A stretch of 61,288 bases of DNA from assembly GCA_018001935.1 (NCBI GenBank), contig JAGNHB010000031.1:1-61288 (forward strand), given 5' to 3'. The position numbers and the translations under genes are program-made. This DNA is from Acidobacteriota bacterium. Its GTDB lineage: Bacteria; Acidobacteriota; JAAYUB01. Positions 45,279 through 54,570 of this stretch are shown here, one piece after another. How positions within the stretch are numbered: position 1 is the stretch's first letter; the number at the start of each line of letters is the position of its first letter. A model generated the notes under the pieces. That model searched no databases and was not told the origin of the DNA. It saw only the letters and a list, made by a program, of their open reading frames with translations.

Positions 45279-47196
45279 AGAGGCGGACGAGGGCGGGGTC
45301 GAGGGCGCCCCGGGCGGCCTCCTGCAGGATGATCTCCAGGGCCCGGTCCACGGGGACGGCCTTCTTGTACGGCCGGTCCGCGGAGGTCAGGGCGTCGAAC
45401 ATGTCGCAGACGGCGATGACCTTGGCCTGGAGCGGGATCTGCGTGGCGGAGTAGCGGAACGGGTAGCCGGTCCCGTCCATCTTTTCGTGGTGCATGGCGG
45501 CGATGAGCGGGACGCCGGCATAGTCGAAGCCCCACGGGATCAGCTTCAGGAAGTTGGCGGTGTGGACGACGTGCCGTTCCATCTCCTCCCGCTCCGCCTC
45601 GGTCAGGGTGCCCTTGGGGAGCTTGAGGACGGCGAGTTCCCTGTCGGTGAGGACGCGTTTCGCCTCGCCTTCGGTGGTGCGGTAGGTCAGGCCCGCGCAC
45701 GCGTCGAGGCGGTCGGAGACCTTCGCTTCGAGGAAGGTCGGCCGGCACGCCTCGAGGATCATGGCCAGGTGCTCGTCGAGTTGCTGCAGCCGCTCGGTGA
45801 GTTCGGCTTCCACGCGCCGGCGGACTTCCTCCGGGAGGCGCCCGCCGGCCTGGTCGGCCAACCGGAGTTCCTCCCGGGCGGCCTCCAGCGCCACGGCCAG
45901 TCGAATACTCTCGAACCGCTGGAGAATCAGCGCCTTTTCTTCCGGGTAGAGCTTCTCGGGTTTCCCGAGGATGCGCTCGGGCACCCCGATCTTGCCGAAG
46001 TCATGGAGGAGCGAGGCGTACTCCATCTCCTTCATCTGCATGGTGTGGAAGGCGATGTCCTGGAAGGGCGGGTCCTCGCACCGGTTGACCGCCTCCGCCA
46101 GCCGGAGGGTCAGTTCCGAAACCCGCTTGGAGTGGCCCAGGGTGGTGGGGTCCCGGGATTCGACGGCGGTCATGGACGCGCGGACAAACCCCTCGAACAG
46201 CGCCTGCACCTCCCGGTAGAGGGTGGCGTTTTCCAGGGCGATCCCGGCCAGGGCGGCCAGGGCGCGGCAGATCTCCTCGGAGTGCTTGTCGAAGGGGAGG
46301 ACGTTGTCCAGGAAGTCCCGGGACGCGCGGAGGCGGATGTCGGGGTTTCGTTTCCGGTTGATGAGCTGCACCACGCCGATGACCTCGGAGTTCTTGTTCA
46401 GGAGGGGGACCGTGAGCATGGAGTGGGACTGGTAGCCGATCCGCCGGTCGAAGCTCCGGTCGTGCCGCCAGCCGTTGAGGGCCATCGCCTCGTCGTCGTA
46501 GAGGTCGGCGATGTTGATGCTGGACATGGTGATGACCGACTGGCCCACGATGGAGTCGCTGGTGATGTCCATGGTGAACTCGTTGAAGTCCACGCCGACC
46601 GAGTCGTTCTGGGTGATCTTGAAGCGGAGGCGCGTCATCTCGCCCTGGATGCAGGGGTCCTCCACGAGGTACAGGGAGCCGGCGTCCGCCCCGGTCACGC
46701 TGCGGCACTTGGTCAGGATCACTTCCAGGAGCCGCTCGATGTTCCGCTCGGAGTTGATGGCGCGGTAGAGGGAGAGAATCTCGTCCAGTTCGAAGCGGGA
46801 GCGGTCCCGGGCGGGACGGGCCTCCGGGGTGAGCAGGGGCTGGAGGTCGCCGGTTTTCAGGACCCCGAGGTTGAAGACGAGGGCCCGGCTGTCCAGGGGA
46901 AGCTTCAGGCAGCACCCGACCCCCTCCAGGTCGGGGGGCGGGAGTTCCGCGAGGTCGTCCTCGAAGCCGAGAAGGAAGACCCGCTGGTAGAACCCGGTGC
47001 CCCCATGCATGGACTCGGTCCAGGCGGACGGCTCCTTCCACCCGGGGGGCCAGACGAATAGGGCTCGCCCCCGGTCGTTCCCGATCTCCACGGAGTCCGC
47101 CTGGATGCCGCAGACGGCGAAGCCGAGGGATCGCCCGTCGCGGATCATGAATTCAACCAGGTCCTTGGGTGTCGCGATGGGTTTGCTGGGGCTCAC
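45250..47196 (-). CDS. GAF / HD-GYP phosphodiesterase-family protein
   Basis: GTG 47196 follows GGAG at 7 nt and was chosen over TTG 47202 (648 aa). Residues about 140-330 are a GAF domain (LLEVILTKCRSVTGADAGSL, GQSVITMSSINIADLYDDEA, SMLTVPLLNKNSEVIGVVQL). Residues 340-645 form an HD-GYP domain: LGHSKRVSELTLRL, SLLHDFGKIGVPERIL near 394, AMHHEKMDGTGYPFRY near 566, and VCDMFDALTSADRPYKKAVP. The HD and GYP motifs are intact, so c-di-GMP (or related) hydrolysis controlled by a small ligand is likely. It is 22 nt after the protease gene on the same strand. Confidence 0.93.
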   Translation of the reverse strand: MSPSKPIATPKDLVEFMIRDGRSLGFAVCGIQADSVEIGNDRGRALFVWPPGWKEPSAWTESMHGGTGFYQRVFLLGFEDDLAELPPPDLEGVGCCLKLPLDSRALVFNLGVLKTGDLQPLLTPEARPARDRSRFELDEILSLYRAINSERNIERLLEVILTKCRSVTGADAGSLYLVEDPCIQGEMTRLRFKITQNDSVGVDFNEFTMDITSDSIVGQSVITMSSINIADLYDDEAMALNGWRHDRSFDRRIGYQSHSMLTVPLLNKNSEVIGVVQLINRKRNPDIRLRASRDFLDNVLPFDKHSEEICRALAALAGIALENATLYREVQALFEGFVRASMTAVESRDPTTLGHSKRVSELTLRLAEAVNRCEDPPFQDIAFHTMQMKEMEYASLLHDFGKIGVPERILGKPEKLYPEEKALILQRFESIRLAVALEAAREELRLADQAGGRLPEEVRRRVEAELTERLQQLDEHLAMILEACRPTFLEAKVSDRLDACAGLTYRTTEGEAKRVLTDRELAVLKLPKGTLTEAEREEMERHVVHTANFLKLIPWGFDYAGVPLIAAMHHEKMDGTGYPFRYSATQIPLQAKVIAVCDMFDALTSADRPYKKAVPVDRALEIILQEAARGALDPALVRLFIAAGIYHR

Positions 47197-47218
47197 GGTC
47201 AATCTCCGTCGAGGATTT

Positions 47219-49264
47219 TCACCGGGCCGTCGCCCGTTCCAGCGCTATCAGGTCCAGGGGGTCGACCCGCCCGTCCCCGTTGAGGTCGGCACCGGTGTAA
47301 GGTGGGAGCGGCAGGCTCCCCGACAGGACCCCCCTGAGGATGGATGCATCTTCGCCGTCGAGGATGCCGTTGCGGTCCAGGTCGCCGGTGGCGGCGGGGA
47401 GGATGTCGAGGTGCGCGGCGTACTTTCGCAGGAGTTCGACCCGGCTGTTGGCCCCGTACCCCTCGTCCAGGCCCCCGAACTCGAAGGCGGCGGCAAGGGA
47501 TCGGAAAACGTAGGGCGTCCCGTAGTAGTCGTGTCCCGTCCCGGTCACGGCGCAGCCGGCGCCGGTCTGCCCGCTCACCAGGACCGAGGCGGCGCCGGCG
47601 CCGGTCCCGAGCCGGCTGGTGATGGCCTTGTCGCCCACGTAGGGGAGGTTGATCTCGTGGAAGACCGTTCCGGGGACCCCCGCCAGGGAGGCCAGCGTCC
47701 CGTAGTCTGCCTGGGTGCTGGGCGCCTCGAACCAGGAACGGGCGAGGAAATCCGTTTCGGTGTCCGACCAGATGGAGCCGGACTCCAGGTAGACCGCCCG
47801 GCCCAGGGCCATGGCCCGACGAATGTTGTAGCCGTCCGCGGGCTGGGGGATCGTCTCCCAGGGCATGACGCCGAAGCACACGAAGAGGGCGCGCAGGTCC
47901 GTCACGTCGGTGAGGTCGTAGGCCCGGTCCGTGACGGCGTCGATGCCGCAGGCGGCGAGGGCGGCCTGCAGGGCGGGGGCGCTGTTGTGGTTGGGGTCCA
48001 TGTCGACGACGATGGCGGTGGGCTTTTTCAGCCGGACCCAGAAGCGGCCGGTGGCGGCGTAACCGCCCGACGCGCGCAGGGTCAGGGAGAAGACGTACAC
48101 CTTCGCCATCGGGGCCTGGGCGGAGAACCGGACGACGAAATCGGTCAGGCCAGGTCCCTCGGCGCCTTTCGGGAGGTCCGGCCAGGCCACGGTCCCGGAC
48201 ACCACCGTCACCTCGGGGTCCGCGCAGGCCAGTTCGGCCGTGACGCCCGAAGCGGGGAGCCCCTGGTTCCTCAGGGTGACCCGGACGCGGCACTCCTCCC
48301 CCGGGGCGGGCACGAAGTCCCCCTCGACGTCCGTCTCCACCCGGGTCTGGACGAGGCGCGGGCCGTCCGCCGCGTCGCATTCGGCCCACCGGGTGCCCGT
48401 GCCGATCTTGGCCGCCCCGTACTTGATGCGCATGTAACCGGACTCGCCCCACGAGGCGCCCCAGGAGTTCCGCATGATCCAGTAGCCGTTTCCCGCCGTG
48501 TCCGTGTCGGTCCACCCCGTCAGGATCACGGCGTGGTTGGTGGACGGGGCGCCGGGGCCCTCGAACACCCCGCCCGTGTACGCCTGGAAGGCGTTGTCCA
48601 CCGCCACGGAGGTGGCCACGGGCCCGTGGTCGTAGATCGCCTGCTTGATGAGGTCCGTTCCCGCCGCGGCCCCGAACTCCCGAACCCGGTACGGTCGCGA
48701 AAGCCCTTCCGAGAGGCAGGAGCCCCAGGGGAAATTCTTGTAGCGGTAAGGGTACCAGGCTTCGGGAACGGCCCCGTTCGTGTCCAGCCAGGAGAGGGCC
48801 AGGCTCAGGAAACCACCCTCGCAGCCGGAGTTGCTGCTGTCGCGGTCGCAATCCACGAGGAGTTGCTCGGAAAGGTCGATCGCGACGCCGTCGCGGATCA
48901 GGGCCTGGTACTCCAGGATCCCCACCGCGGCGAAGGCCCAGCAGCTCCCGCAGACGCCCTGGTTGCGGACGGGCAGCGGGGGCGCCTGCTCGCGCCAGTC
49001 GAAGTGGGCCGGGAGGGCCAGTCTCGCGGAGGGCGCCGGTTCACCCTTCTCCACGGGGTCTCCCTCGGGGAAGGTCCCGCAGAGGAGGGCGAGGGGGACC
49101 TCCATTGCGGGGTTCATCCCGACGGAGTACCCGTAGCCTCTCTCCCGGATCTCCTCCCGGAGACGCTCCAGCCGGGAGTCGAGGCCCTCGTCGGCGGCCC
49201 GGGCCGCGGAAGCGAGCGAAAAAGCCAGGAGCAGTGCCAGCGTCGCAGACCTTGCCATCTTCAT
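47219..49264 (-). CDS. secreted papain-family (C1) cysteine peptidase with C-terminal dockerin repeats
   Basis: ATG 49264 overlaps the upstream stop (ATGA). A signal peptide (MKMARSATLALLLAFSLASA) and a short propeptide come first. The catalytic domain follows: ALPAHFDWREQ, NQGVCGSCWAFAAVGILEYQ with catalytic Cys near 107, STNHAVILTGW with His near 244, and WIMRNSWGASWGESGYM with Asn near 265. A beta-rich region (RVRVTLRNQGLPASGVTAEL) and an alpha/beta part (TAIVVDMDPNHNSAPALQAA) follow. Two dockerin-type Ca loops end the protein: GDLDRNGILDGEDASILRGV and ADLNGDGRVDPLDLIALER. Extracellular proteolysis is likely. No cohesin gene is present here. Confidence 0.92.
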   Translation of the reverse strand: MKMARSATLALLLAFSLASAARAADEGLDSRLERLREEIRERGYGYSVGMNPAMEVPLALLCGTFPEGDPVEKGEPAPSARLALPAHFDWREQAPPLPVRNQGVCGSCWAFAAVGILEYQALIRDGVAIDLSEQLLVDCDRDSSNSGCEGGFLSLALSWLDTNGAVPEAWYPYRYKNFPWGSCLSEGLSRPYRVREFGAAAGTDLIKQAIYDHGPVATSVAVDNAFQAYTGGVFEGPGAPSTNHAVILTGWTDTDTAGNGYWIMRNSWGASWGESGYMRIKYGAAKIGTGTRWAECDAADGPRLVQTRVETDVEGDFVPAPGEECRVRVTLRNQGLPASGVTAELACADPEVTVVSGTVAWPDLPKGAEGPGLTDFVVRFSAQAPMAKVYVFSLTLRASGGYAATGRFWVRLKKPTAIVVDMDPNHNSAPALQAALAACGIDAVTDRAYDLTDVTDLRALFVCFGVMPWETIPQPADGYNIRRAMALGRAVYLESGSIWSDTETDFLARSWFEAPSTQADYGTLASLAGVPGTVFHEINLPYVGDKAITSRLGTGAGAASVLVSGQTGAGCAVTGTGHDYYGTPYVFRSLAAAFEFGGLDEGYGANSRVELLRKYAAHLDILPAATGDLDRNGILDGEDASILRGVLSGSLPLPPYTGADLNGDGRVDPLDLIALERATAR

Positions 49265-49842
49265 GCGTCCTTGTTGCCCTGTCCTTCGGGCCCGCCCCCC
49301 GCGGGCGCCTCTTCGAGGATCTCCCAGGAGTCCAGGCACCCCTGGGTGACGATCTTCTCCCCCGTGGGAATGCCGTTGTCCCCCCCGCCCACCAGGCAGA
49401 GGTGGAAGACCACGGGGCTCCCTTTCCGAAGGTGGTCCGGCAGGTCGGCCTTCTTGGTGAAGCGGTGGACCCCCGCCACGGCGTAGAACGGCTCGCTGGG
49501 GATGGCCTTTTCCTGGCCGTCCGACGCCTGGACCAGCCGGCGCGACGTCACGTAGAAAACCCGGTGCCCCGCCGAGCGCCGCTCGACGACGTTCCAGACC
49601 CGGAAGGCCGTCGGGCTGAGCTCGTACTCGTTGCAGACGGCGGGGAAATCCTCGCCGTACTTGAACTCGGACGGCGTCATCCGGAGGCGGATCTTCCCGA
49701 ACTCCTCCGGGATTGGAACGGCGGGCGCCGTCGTCGACTGGCACCCTTTCCGGTACGCGAGGACGGCGCCGCCGAAGAGCAGCCCGCCGACCCCCGACCA
49801 GAAGGTCAGGGGCTTCCAGTTCTTTCTGAGGTAGTCCTTCAT
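49261..49842 (-). CDS. membrane-anchored protein coupled to the papain-like protease (193 aa)
   Basis: A single N-terminal anchor (WKPLTFWSGVGGLLFGGAVLAY) is followed by a soluble domain: IPEEFGKIRLRMTPSEFKYG, DFPAVCNEYELSPTAFRVWN, RRSAGHRVFYVTSRRLVQAS, EKAIPSEPFYAVAGVHRFTK and SPVVFHLCLVGGGDNGIPTG. No family is recognised. Its stop overlaps the protease start, so it is made together with it. It could be a chaperone, inhibitor or adaptor of the protease; that is inferred from gene order only. Confidence 0.7.
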   Translation of the reverse strand: MKDYLRKNWKPLTFWSGVGGLLFGGAVLAYRKGCQSTTAPAVPIPEEFGKIRLRMTPSEFKYGEDFPAVCNEYELSPTAFRVWNVVERRSAGHRVFYVTSRRLVQASDGQEKAIPSEPFYAVAGVHRFTKKADLPDHLRKGSPVVFHLCLVGGGDNGIPTGEKIVTQGCLDSWEILEEAPAGGGPEGQGNKDA

Positions 49843-49861
49843 GCGGAACTCCTTTAAAGGT

Positions 49862-50010
49862 GTTTAGCTTGTAGGGGTTTAGGGGTTTAAGGCCCGGGGG
49901 GCGACGGCGCTTCGGGGGGGAGTCGGTTGGCTGCCCTCCGGGGACCCGAATCCCCCGCCTTCTCAAAGACCCTCCCTAAACCCCTGAACCCCTACCGCCC
50001 AACCCGCTAA
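49862..50010. repeat. facing TTAGGGG-word arms
   Basis: TTTAGCTTGTAGGGGTTTAG with following GGGTTTAAG (49862-49890) faces CCCTAAACCCCTGAACCCCT with its flank (49974-50010), roughly complementary over 28 nt. About 83 bp of non-repetitive DNA lie between. The right arm overlaps the last 4 nt of the next gene. Confidence 0.7.
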
Positions 50011-50342
50011 TGCGTGACCATCCCCGAACGCGTGAAGAAGCTCTCCGGCTCCGTACCCGTTCGCTCCAGGATGGTCGCCTTCAGGGAGAGGATTCCCCCC
50101 TCCGTTTCGTCCATGGTGATCTTCTCTACGCGGTGCATGGGGAAGAAGGTGGTGGTGAAGGCGGGCGGCGGATCGCCCTGCCTGAACCCGAAATTCAGCC
50201 ACTCTTCGAGGTTTCGCAAACCGGTGCCGGACATCCACACCCCCGCGGGGGTGCTGTCGTGCAGGACGCCCCAGTACTTCTCCCGGGGGTTCTGCAGGTA
50301 GATGATCACGAAGACCAATCGGGGTTTGGACGCTTCTTCCAC
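50007..50342 (-). CDS. small hypothetical protein (111 aa) downstream of the phosphohexomutase
   Basis: GTG 50342 has AAGGAG 7 nt upstream, and the frame further back runs antisense of nothing sensible. The text is KPRLVFVIIYLQNPREKYWG, VLHDSTPAGVWMSGTGLRNL, EEWLNFGFRQGDPPPAFTTT, FFPMHRVEKITMDETEGGIL and SLKATILERTGTEPESFF. It looks like a small beta-rich domain with conserved Asn-Pro-x-x-x-x-W-G start, typical of acidobacterial hypotheticals. It starts 14 nt after the mutase stop, so it is in the same operon. Function is unknown. Confidence 0.7.
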   Translation of the reverse strand: MEEASKPRLVFVIIYLQNPREKYWGVLHDSTPAGVWMSGTGLRNLEEWLNFGFRQGDPPPAFTTTFFPMHRVEKITMDETEGGILSLKATILERTGTEPESFFTRSGMVTH

Positions 50343-50356
50343 GGGGTCGCTCCTTG

Positions 50357-52321
50357 TCAGACCTGGAGGTTGAACAGGGCGTCGTTGAGACAGCGGACCT
50401 CCTCCCGGGATCCCGCCTCGGCGTAGTACCGCAACACCGCGTCGGTCCCCGAGGCCCGGAGCTGGAACCACGCGCCCTCGAACTCGATCAGGGTCCCGTC
50501 GCCGGCCCAGTAGGCGTCGGTCACGGGGGGAAACACGAAGGCCCCGGTGTGACGGGACTGGAGTTCGGCGGTGACCTCCCCGGCCTTCAGGGCGCCCGCG
50601 GCGAGCCGGTCCGCGAGGCCGCGGAAGAACCCGACGGTGGCGTCCTTCCGGCGGTTCCCCTCCTCCATGGCCTGCCGTCGGGCGTCACCCTTGAGGGCCT
50701 CGTCGAAGAGGGTGACGTCCCGGCGCTCGTAGAACCGGTGGCGGATGTCGTACCGGTCGAGGCGCTCCAGGTAGTACTCCGCGAAGCTCTTCCCCTCGCG
50801 GAAGAGGTCCGCCGCCAGGGCGAGGGCGGTCAGGCCGACCTGGAAGCCGTCCTTTTCCTTGAGGGCCAGCATCCGGCGGTTCCCGCCGCGGCTGACCAGC
50901 ATCTCCTCGCCGCCCATGGCGGCTCCCCCGCTCTCCTCGGCCATGAGCAGGACCCGGGTCCCCCGGGGGAAGCGGTGCGTCCGGCCGCGAACGTCCGTGA
51001 GGGTCAGTTCCGCGGCGCCGGAAAGCTCCTGGGCTTCCAGTTCGGCGCAGGCGTTGCCGAAGTGCTTGAACCCGACCGGCGTGCGGAAGACGGGGATCGT
51101 AAGGCGCTCGGCCAGCTCCCCGATGGACCGGCTCGTGGGATAGGTCTCCATGACCAGCCACGGCCGGCCTTCGGCCCCTTCCCGGGCGGCGCCCCGCTCC
51201 AGGCGCCAGGCCAGGAGCATGAAGTAGATCTGGTTGGGCTTGAAGTAAACCAGGATGCGCTCCCCGTCGCCGGGGTCCGTCTCCAGGCCGTTCATCCGTG
51301 CCCGTCCCTCCAGTGCGGCCGGCGCCGTCGTCACCATGTTGAAGCGATCGCCGTCCGGGTCCCAGATGAAAAAGACGTGGGAAGCCCCGGAGAGCAGGAC
51401 TTCCCGGGCGCCCACGTTCTTGTAGATCTGCCACTTCCCGGGATCGACGCCGTGGTTGACGCCGTCCACGATCCCGATGCCGTGGTAGCGGCTGTCCTGC
51501 TCGAAGTGGGTGTAGCGGACCACGCCGTTTTCCCCGGTCGGGATCCCGAGCATCTCGAAAAGTTTGCGCGAGTTCCGCCCCATGGACCCGCCCTCGGGGC
51601 ACACGGTCAGGCGAAAGCCCGTCGCCCCGGCCTCACGGACGGCGGCGAGCCCCTCCTCGCCGAGCAGGGTCCCGAGGGAGCGCGCGTAGGCGTCCATCAC
51701 GCGGAAGTCTCTCCGGATGAGCGGGGACGTCGAGGGGGCCAGTGGGATGACCACCCGCTCTCCGGCCCCGGCCCGGGCGACGATCTCCCGGACGCCCCGC
51801 TCGATTTCGGCGGCCTGGTCCAGGAGTTGCATCCCGTTGCGGTCCATAGGCTTGCGACCACCCTTGAAGAACTGGGAGTGAGAGGACGTGAAGTTCTCAC
51901 CCCCGGCCAGTTCCTCGTAGAACACCCCGAAGGACGACAACCAGATGGGGGTGGTGGGGATGGGGCCGTCCGCGTCCTCCTCCCCGGCAAGGCGGCAGGC
52001 GATGCCCTTGGCGGCGAGAATCCGGGCCGCCAGGTCGATGAACTCGGGGGTCCAGGCCCGGGACTCGCCGCCGAGGTGGAGCGTGTCGCCGGCCCGGTAG
52101 AGCCTCGACTCCGCCTCGGTGATGACGGCCATGGTGAGGGGGTTGAAGGGGACGTCCAGGTCGAAGAGGTCGTCGGGGTTCTCCAGGTCGCGGTACCCCG
52201 CGGTCCCGAGGGCGAACTGCCGCGCCCACTCCGCAAGGCCGTGCCGTTCCACGGTCCCGGCGTCGAGGACGATCTCTTCCGCGTGGTCGGCAAAAGGTTC
52301 GAAGATCCGGTTCGTGCTCAT
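50357..52321 (-). CDS. phosphoglucomutase/phosphomannomutase-family enzyme
   Basis: ATG 52321 follows GGAG at 8 nt (654 aa, longer than the usual 450-580). Family sites: a serine-loop analogue in GGENFTSSHSQFFKGG near 145, the metal loop IWDPDGDRFNMV near 320, EESGGAAMGGEE for sugar selection, and the phosphate-binding RASGTDAVLRYY near 622. The catalytic loop reads T-S-S-H-S-Q where others have T-A-S-H-N-P. It probably interconverts a hexose 1- and 6-phosphate. It lies in a minus-strand group with GH57 and CarD genes, which suggests glycogen or surface-glycan metabolism. Confidence 0.88.
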   Translation of the reverse strand: MSTNRIFEPFADHAEEIVLDAGTVERHGLAEWARQFALGTAGYRDLENPDDLFDLDVPFNPLTMAVITEAESRLYRAGDTLHLGGESRAWTPEFIDLAARILAAKGIACRLAGEEDADGPIPTTPIWLSSFGVFYEELAGGENFTSSHSQFFKGGRKPMDRNGMQLLDQAAEIERGVREIVARAGAGERVVIPLAPSTSPLIRRDFRVMDAYARSLGTLLGEEGLAAVREAGATGFRLTVCPEGGSMGRNSRKLFEMLGIPTGENGVVRYTHFEQDSRYHGIGIVDGVNHGVDPGKWQIYKNVGAREVLLSGASHVFFIWDPDGDRFNMVTTAPAALEGRARMNGLETDPGDGERILVYFKPNQIYFMLLAWRLERGAAREGAEGRPWLVMETYPTSRSIGELAERLTIPVFRTPVGFKHFGNACAELEAQELSGAAELTLTDVRGRTHRFPRGTRVLLMAEESGGAAMGGEEMLVSRGGNRRMLALKEKDGFQVGLTALALAADLFREGKSFAEYYLERLDRYDIRHRFYERRDVTLFDEALKGDARRQAMEEGNRRKDATVGFFRGLADRLAAGALKAGEVTAELQSRHTGAFVFPPVTDAYWAGDGTLIEFEGAWFQLRASGTDAVLRYYAEAGSREEVRCLNDALFNLQV

Positions 52322-52407
52322 GGTCTGCTCCAGCGGCGGTTTGTGCAATCGCCCGGGGGCCCGCGGGGCGGCCCAGGGCCCCGGCGTCCCCCGGTGTGGC
52401 GCGAGGG

Positions 52408-52920
52408 TCAGGCGGTTTCGGCCGGCGGCGGCCCGATCAACCCGTCCAGGAGGGTCTCCACCTCGGCCGGGGTCAGCCCCTTGACCGCGGCGATCTCGGA
52501 GATGACCAACACCCGGACCTTGTCGTACATGCGTTTCTCGCGGAAGGACAGGGGCTTGTTCCGGGCCAGGATCGTCAGCATCTGGAGGACCTGGATGGCC
52601 TCCTCCAGGCGCCCGCTCTTGAGGCGCTCGGTGTTGTCCTTGTAACGGGTCTTCCAGTCCCGGACCGGGTCGATGACCCCGAGGGGCCGCGACTTGACCC
52701 GCGAGAGGACGCGCTCCACCTCCAGGGCGGGGGTCGGCTTGCGCAACCCGATGGACACGGCGTTGTCCAGGGGCACCATCACCCGGGAACCGAACTCCTG
52801 GAGGAGGATGTGGTAGACCTCCACCTCGTGTCCCGCCACGTGGCGAACCCCGATCTCCTCAACGACGCCCAGCCCCTGGTTGGGGTACACGACGGTGTCA
52901 CCGACATTGAACAGATTCAT
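52408..52920 (-). CDS. CarD/CdnL-family transcription regulator
   Basis: ATG 52920 (MNLFNVGDTVVYPNQGLGVV) has GGAGG upstream; a GTG one codon earlier is less well placed. The N-terminal RNA-polymerase-beta-binding Tudor-like domain ends near residue 60 (VEVYHILLQEFGSRVMVPLD). A helical C-terminal domain follows (DPVRDWKTRYKDNTERLKSG, LEEAIQVLQMLTILARNKPL, SFREKRMYDKVRVLVISEIA). At 170 aa it has typical size. CarD proteins stabilise open complexes at rRNA and other promoters. It is a global regulator placed inside this gene group. Confidence 0.95.
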   Translation of the reverse strand: MNLFNVGDTVVYPNQGLGVVEEIGVRHVAGHEVEVYHILLQEFGSRVMVPLDNAVSIGLRKPTPALEVERVLSRVKSRPLGVIDPVRDWKTRYKDNTERLKSGRLEEAIQVLQMLTILARNKPLSFREKRMYDKVRVLVISEIAAVKGLTPAEVETLLDGLIGPPPAETA

Positions 52921-52986
52921 CACCCGCCTCCCTCGACGGTGCTCCGCCCCGCAGGGCGGACCTTCCGGGCCGTCCGGCCCGGGTTC

Positions 52987-54570
52987 TCACTGAAAGACCT
53001 GGTAATCGATTTCCTGGAAGATGGAGTCCCGGTGCTCCATCTCCGCCAGGGCGGTCTCGTCGACGCGGTCCTCGAGGATCTGCCCGTAGAGCGCGTTGAA
53101 CCGGTGGATGTGGTCCTTGAACCGCTTGACGGCGTAAGGGACCGTCGTGCCGGTGGTCATGATGAAGGCCCAGTCGCTGCTCTGGGCCAGCAGGAGTTCC
53201 CGGGCCGCCTGGTTGAGGGCCCGGCGCAGGAGGCCTTCCGCCCCGTGACAGCGGTGGGCCAGGTCCACCATCCGGTTCTCGGCCATGTGCTGGTGCCGGT
53301 AGATCCACTCGTTCTTCCCGTTGAGCCAGATGCCGCTGTAACCTTCCGCGCCCCAGCTGGAGAGCGTCGGCTGCTGGTTCTGGAGGTCGGGGTGCATCTC
53401 CAGGTACTCGGAGGCAGTCACGAGCCGGAGGGCCTCCTGGTCGAACACCAGCTTGCGCACCAGGTATTCCAGGAACATGGGCCCCTCGAACCACCAGTGC
53501 CCGAACAGCTCCGCGTCGAACGGCGTGGTGACGAGCGGTGGACGGCCGCCCAGCATCCCGGCGACCCGGCGCACCTGAGCGGTCCGCTTGTCGATGAAGT
53601 CGTGGGCGTGCAGGGCCGCCTTCTCGAGGCCCTCGGCGGGGACGTAGAGTTCCTTGTGCCCCAGGCTCACCGGGCCGGTGACGCGGTGGTACTTGATGCC
53701 CACGTTCCGCCGGACCCCGTCGGGGTGCAGGTAGGGGCGAATGTACCCGTAGTCCGCGTCGAAGCCGAGGTCCCGGTAGAACTCCCGGTAGGACCACTCG
53801 CCGGGGTAGCCGCGCTGGGCGCTCCAGACCTCCTCGCTGGCCTCCGGGTCCCGGGGGAAGGACGCGACGCCCGAGGGGCAGCGCACCGGGGCGTAGATGC
53901 CGTGAAGGGGCCGGGGGTGGCCAAAGAGGACCCCGTGGGTGTCCTGGAAGAAGTACCGTATCCCGTTGCGGGCCAGCAGGTGGTCGTCTCCCGGCTGGTA
54001 GCCACACTCGGCCAGCCAGATCCCGCGGGGGGGGCGCCCGAAGTGCTTGACGTAGTTGGCGACCGCCACGCGGACCTGGCTCTCCCGGCACTTGGGGTTC
54101 AGGATGGTGGGCAGGAAGGCGTGGGTGGCGGTGCAGGTCAGGATCTCCAGCACGCCGGAGTCCTGGAGCCCCCGGAGGGCGGTGACGAGGTTCCGGTCGT
54201 ACCGCTCGAAGAGGTCCCTGGCCTTCCGGAAATGGTCCAGGTACATCCGCGCCGCGTCCTGCATGTTCTCGACGCCCCTCGTGCGTTCCGTCTCCTTCTC
54301 CGCCAGCTCCACCAGCCGGTTGATCCGCCGGAGGTAGCGTTCCTGGAGCAGCGGGTCCGCCAGCATTTCGGCCAGGGGCGGCGAGATGCTCAGGGTGAAC
54401 CGGAAGGGGATGTTCTCGCCCCGCAGGCGGTCGAACATGTCGATGAGGGGAATGTAGGTCTCGCTGACGGCCTCGAAGAACCAGTCCTCCTCCAGGAACT
54501 CCTCGTGTTCCGGGTGCCGGACGAAGGGGAGGTGGGCATGGAGCACCAGGTTCAGGTAAGCTTCGGTCAT
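52987..54570 (-). CDS. GH57 glycoside hydrolase, 1,4-alpha-glucan branching-type
   Basis: ATG 54570 has GGAGGT upstream and overlaps the DUF4912 stop (ATGA); the frame upstream is open but low-complexity. The 527-aa product begins LNLVLHAHLPFVRHPEHEEF, the GH57 N-terminal strand with H-x-H. The catalytic Glu is in GIWLAECGYQPG near 186 and the catalytic Asp in TTPFDAELFGHWWFEGP near 348. The C-terminal DUF1957-like domain (SSDWAFIMTTGTTVPYAVKR) is the one found in GH57 branching enzymes. It introduces alpha-1,6 branches into glycogen-like glucan. It is coupled with the DUF4912 gene. Confidence 0.92.
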   Translation of the reverse strand: MTEAYLNLVLHAHLPFVRHPEHEEFLEEDWFFEAVSETYIPLIDMFDRLRGENIPFRFTLSISPPLAEMLADPLLQERYLRRINRLVELAEKETERTRGVENMQDAARMYLDHFRKARDLFERYDRNLVTALRGLQDSGVLEILTCTATHAFLPTILNPKCRESQVRVAVANYVKHFGRPPRGIWLAECGYQPGDDHLLARNGIRYFFQDTHGVLFGHPRPLHGIYAPVRCPSGVASFPRDPEASEEVWSAQRGYPGEWSYREFYRDLGFDADYGYIRPYLHPDGVRRNVGIKYHRVTGPVSLGHKELYVPAEGLEKAALHAHDFIDKRTAQVRRVAGMLGGRPPLVTTPFDAELFGHWWFEGPMFLEYLVRKLVFDQEALRLVTASEYLEMHPDLQNQQPTLSSWGAEGYSGIWLNGKNEWIYRHQHMAENRMVDLAHRCHGAEGLLRRALNQAARELLLAQSSDWAFIMTTGTTVPYAVKRFKDHIHRFNALYGQILEDRVDETALAEMEHRDSIFQEIDYQVFQ

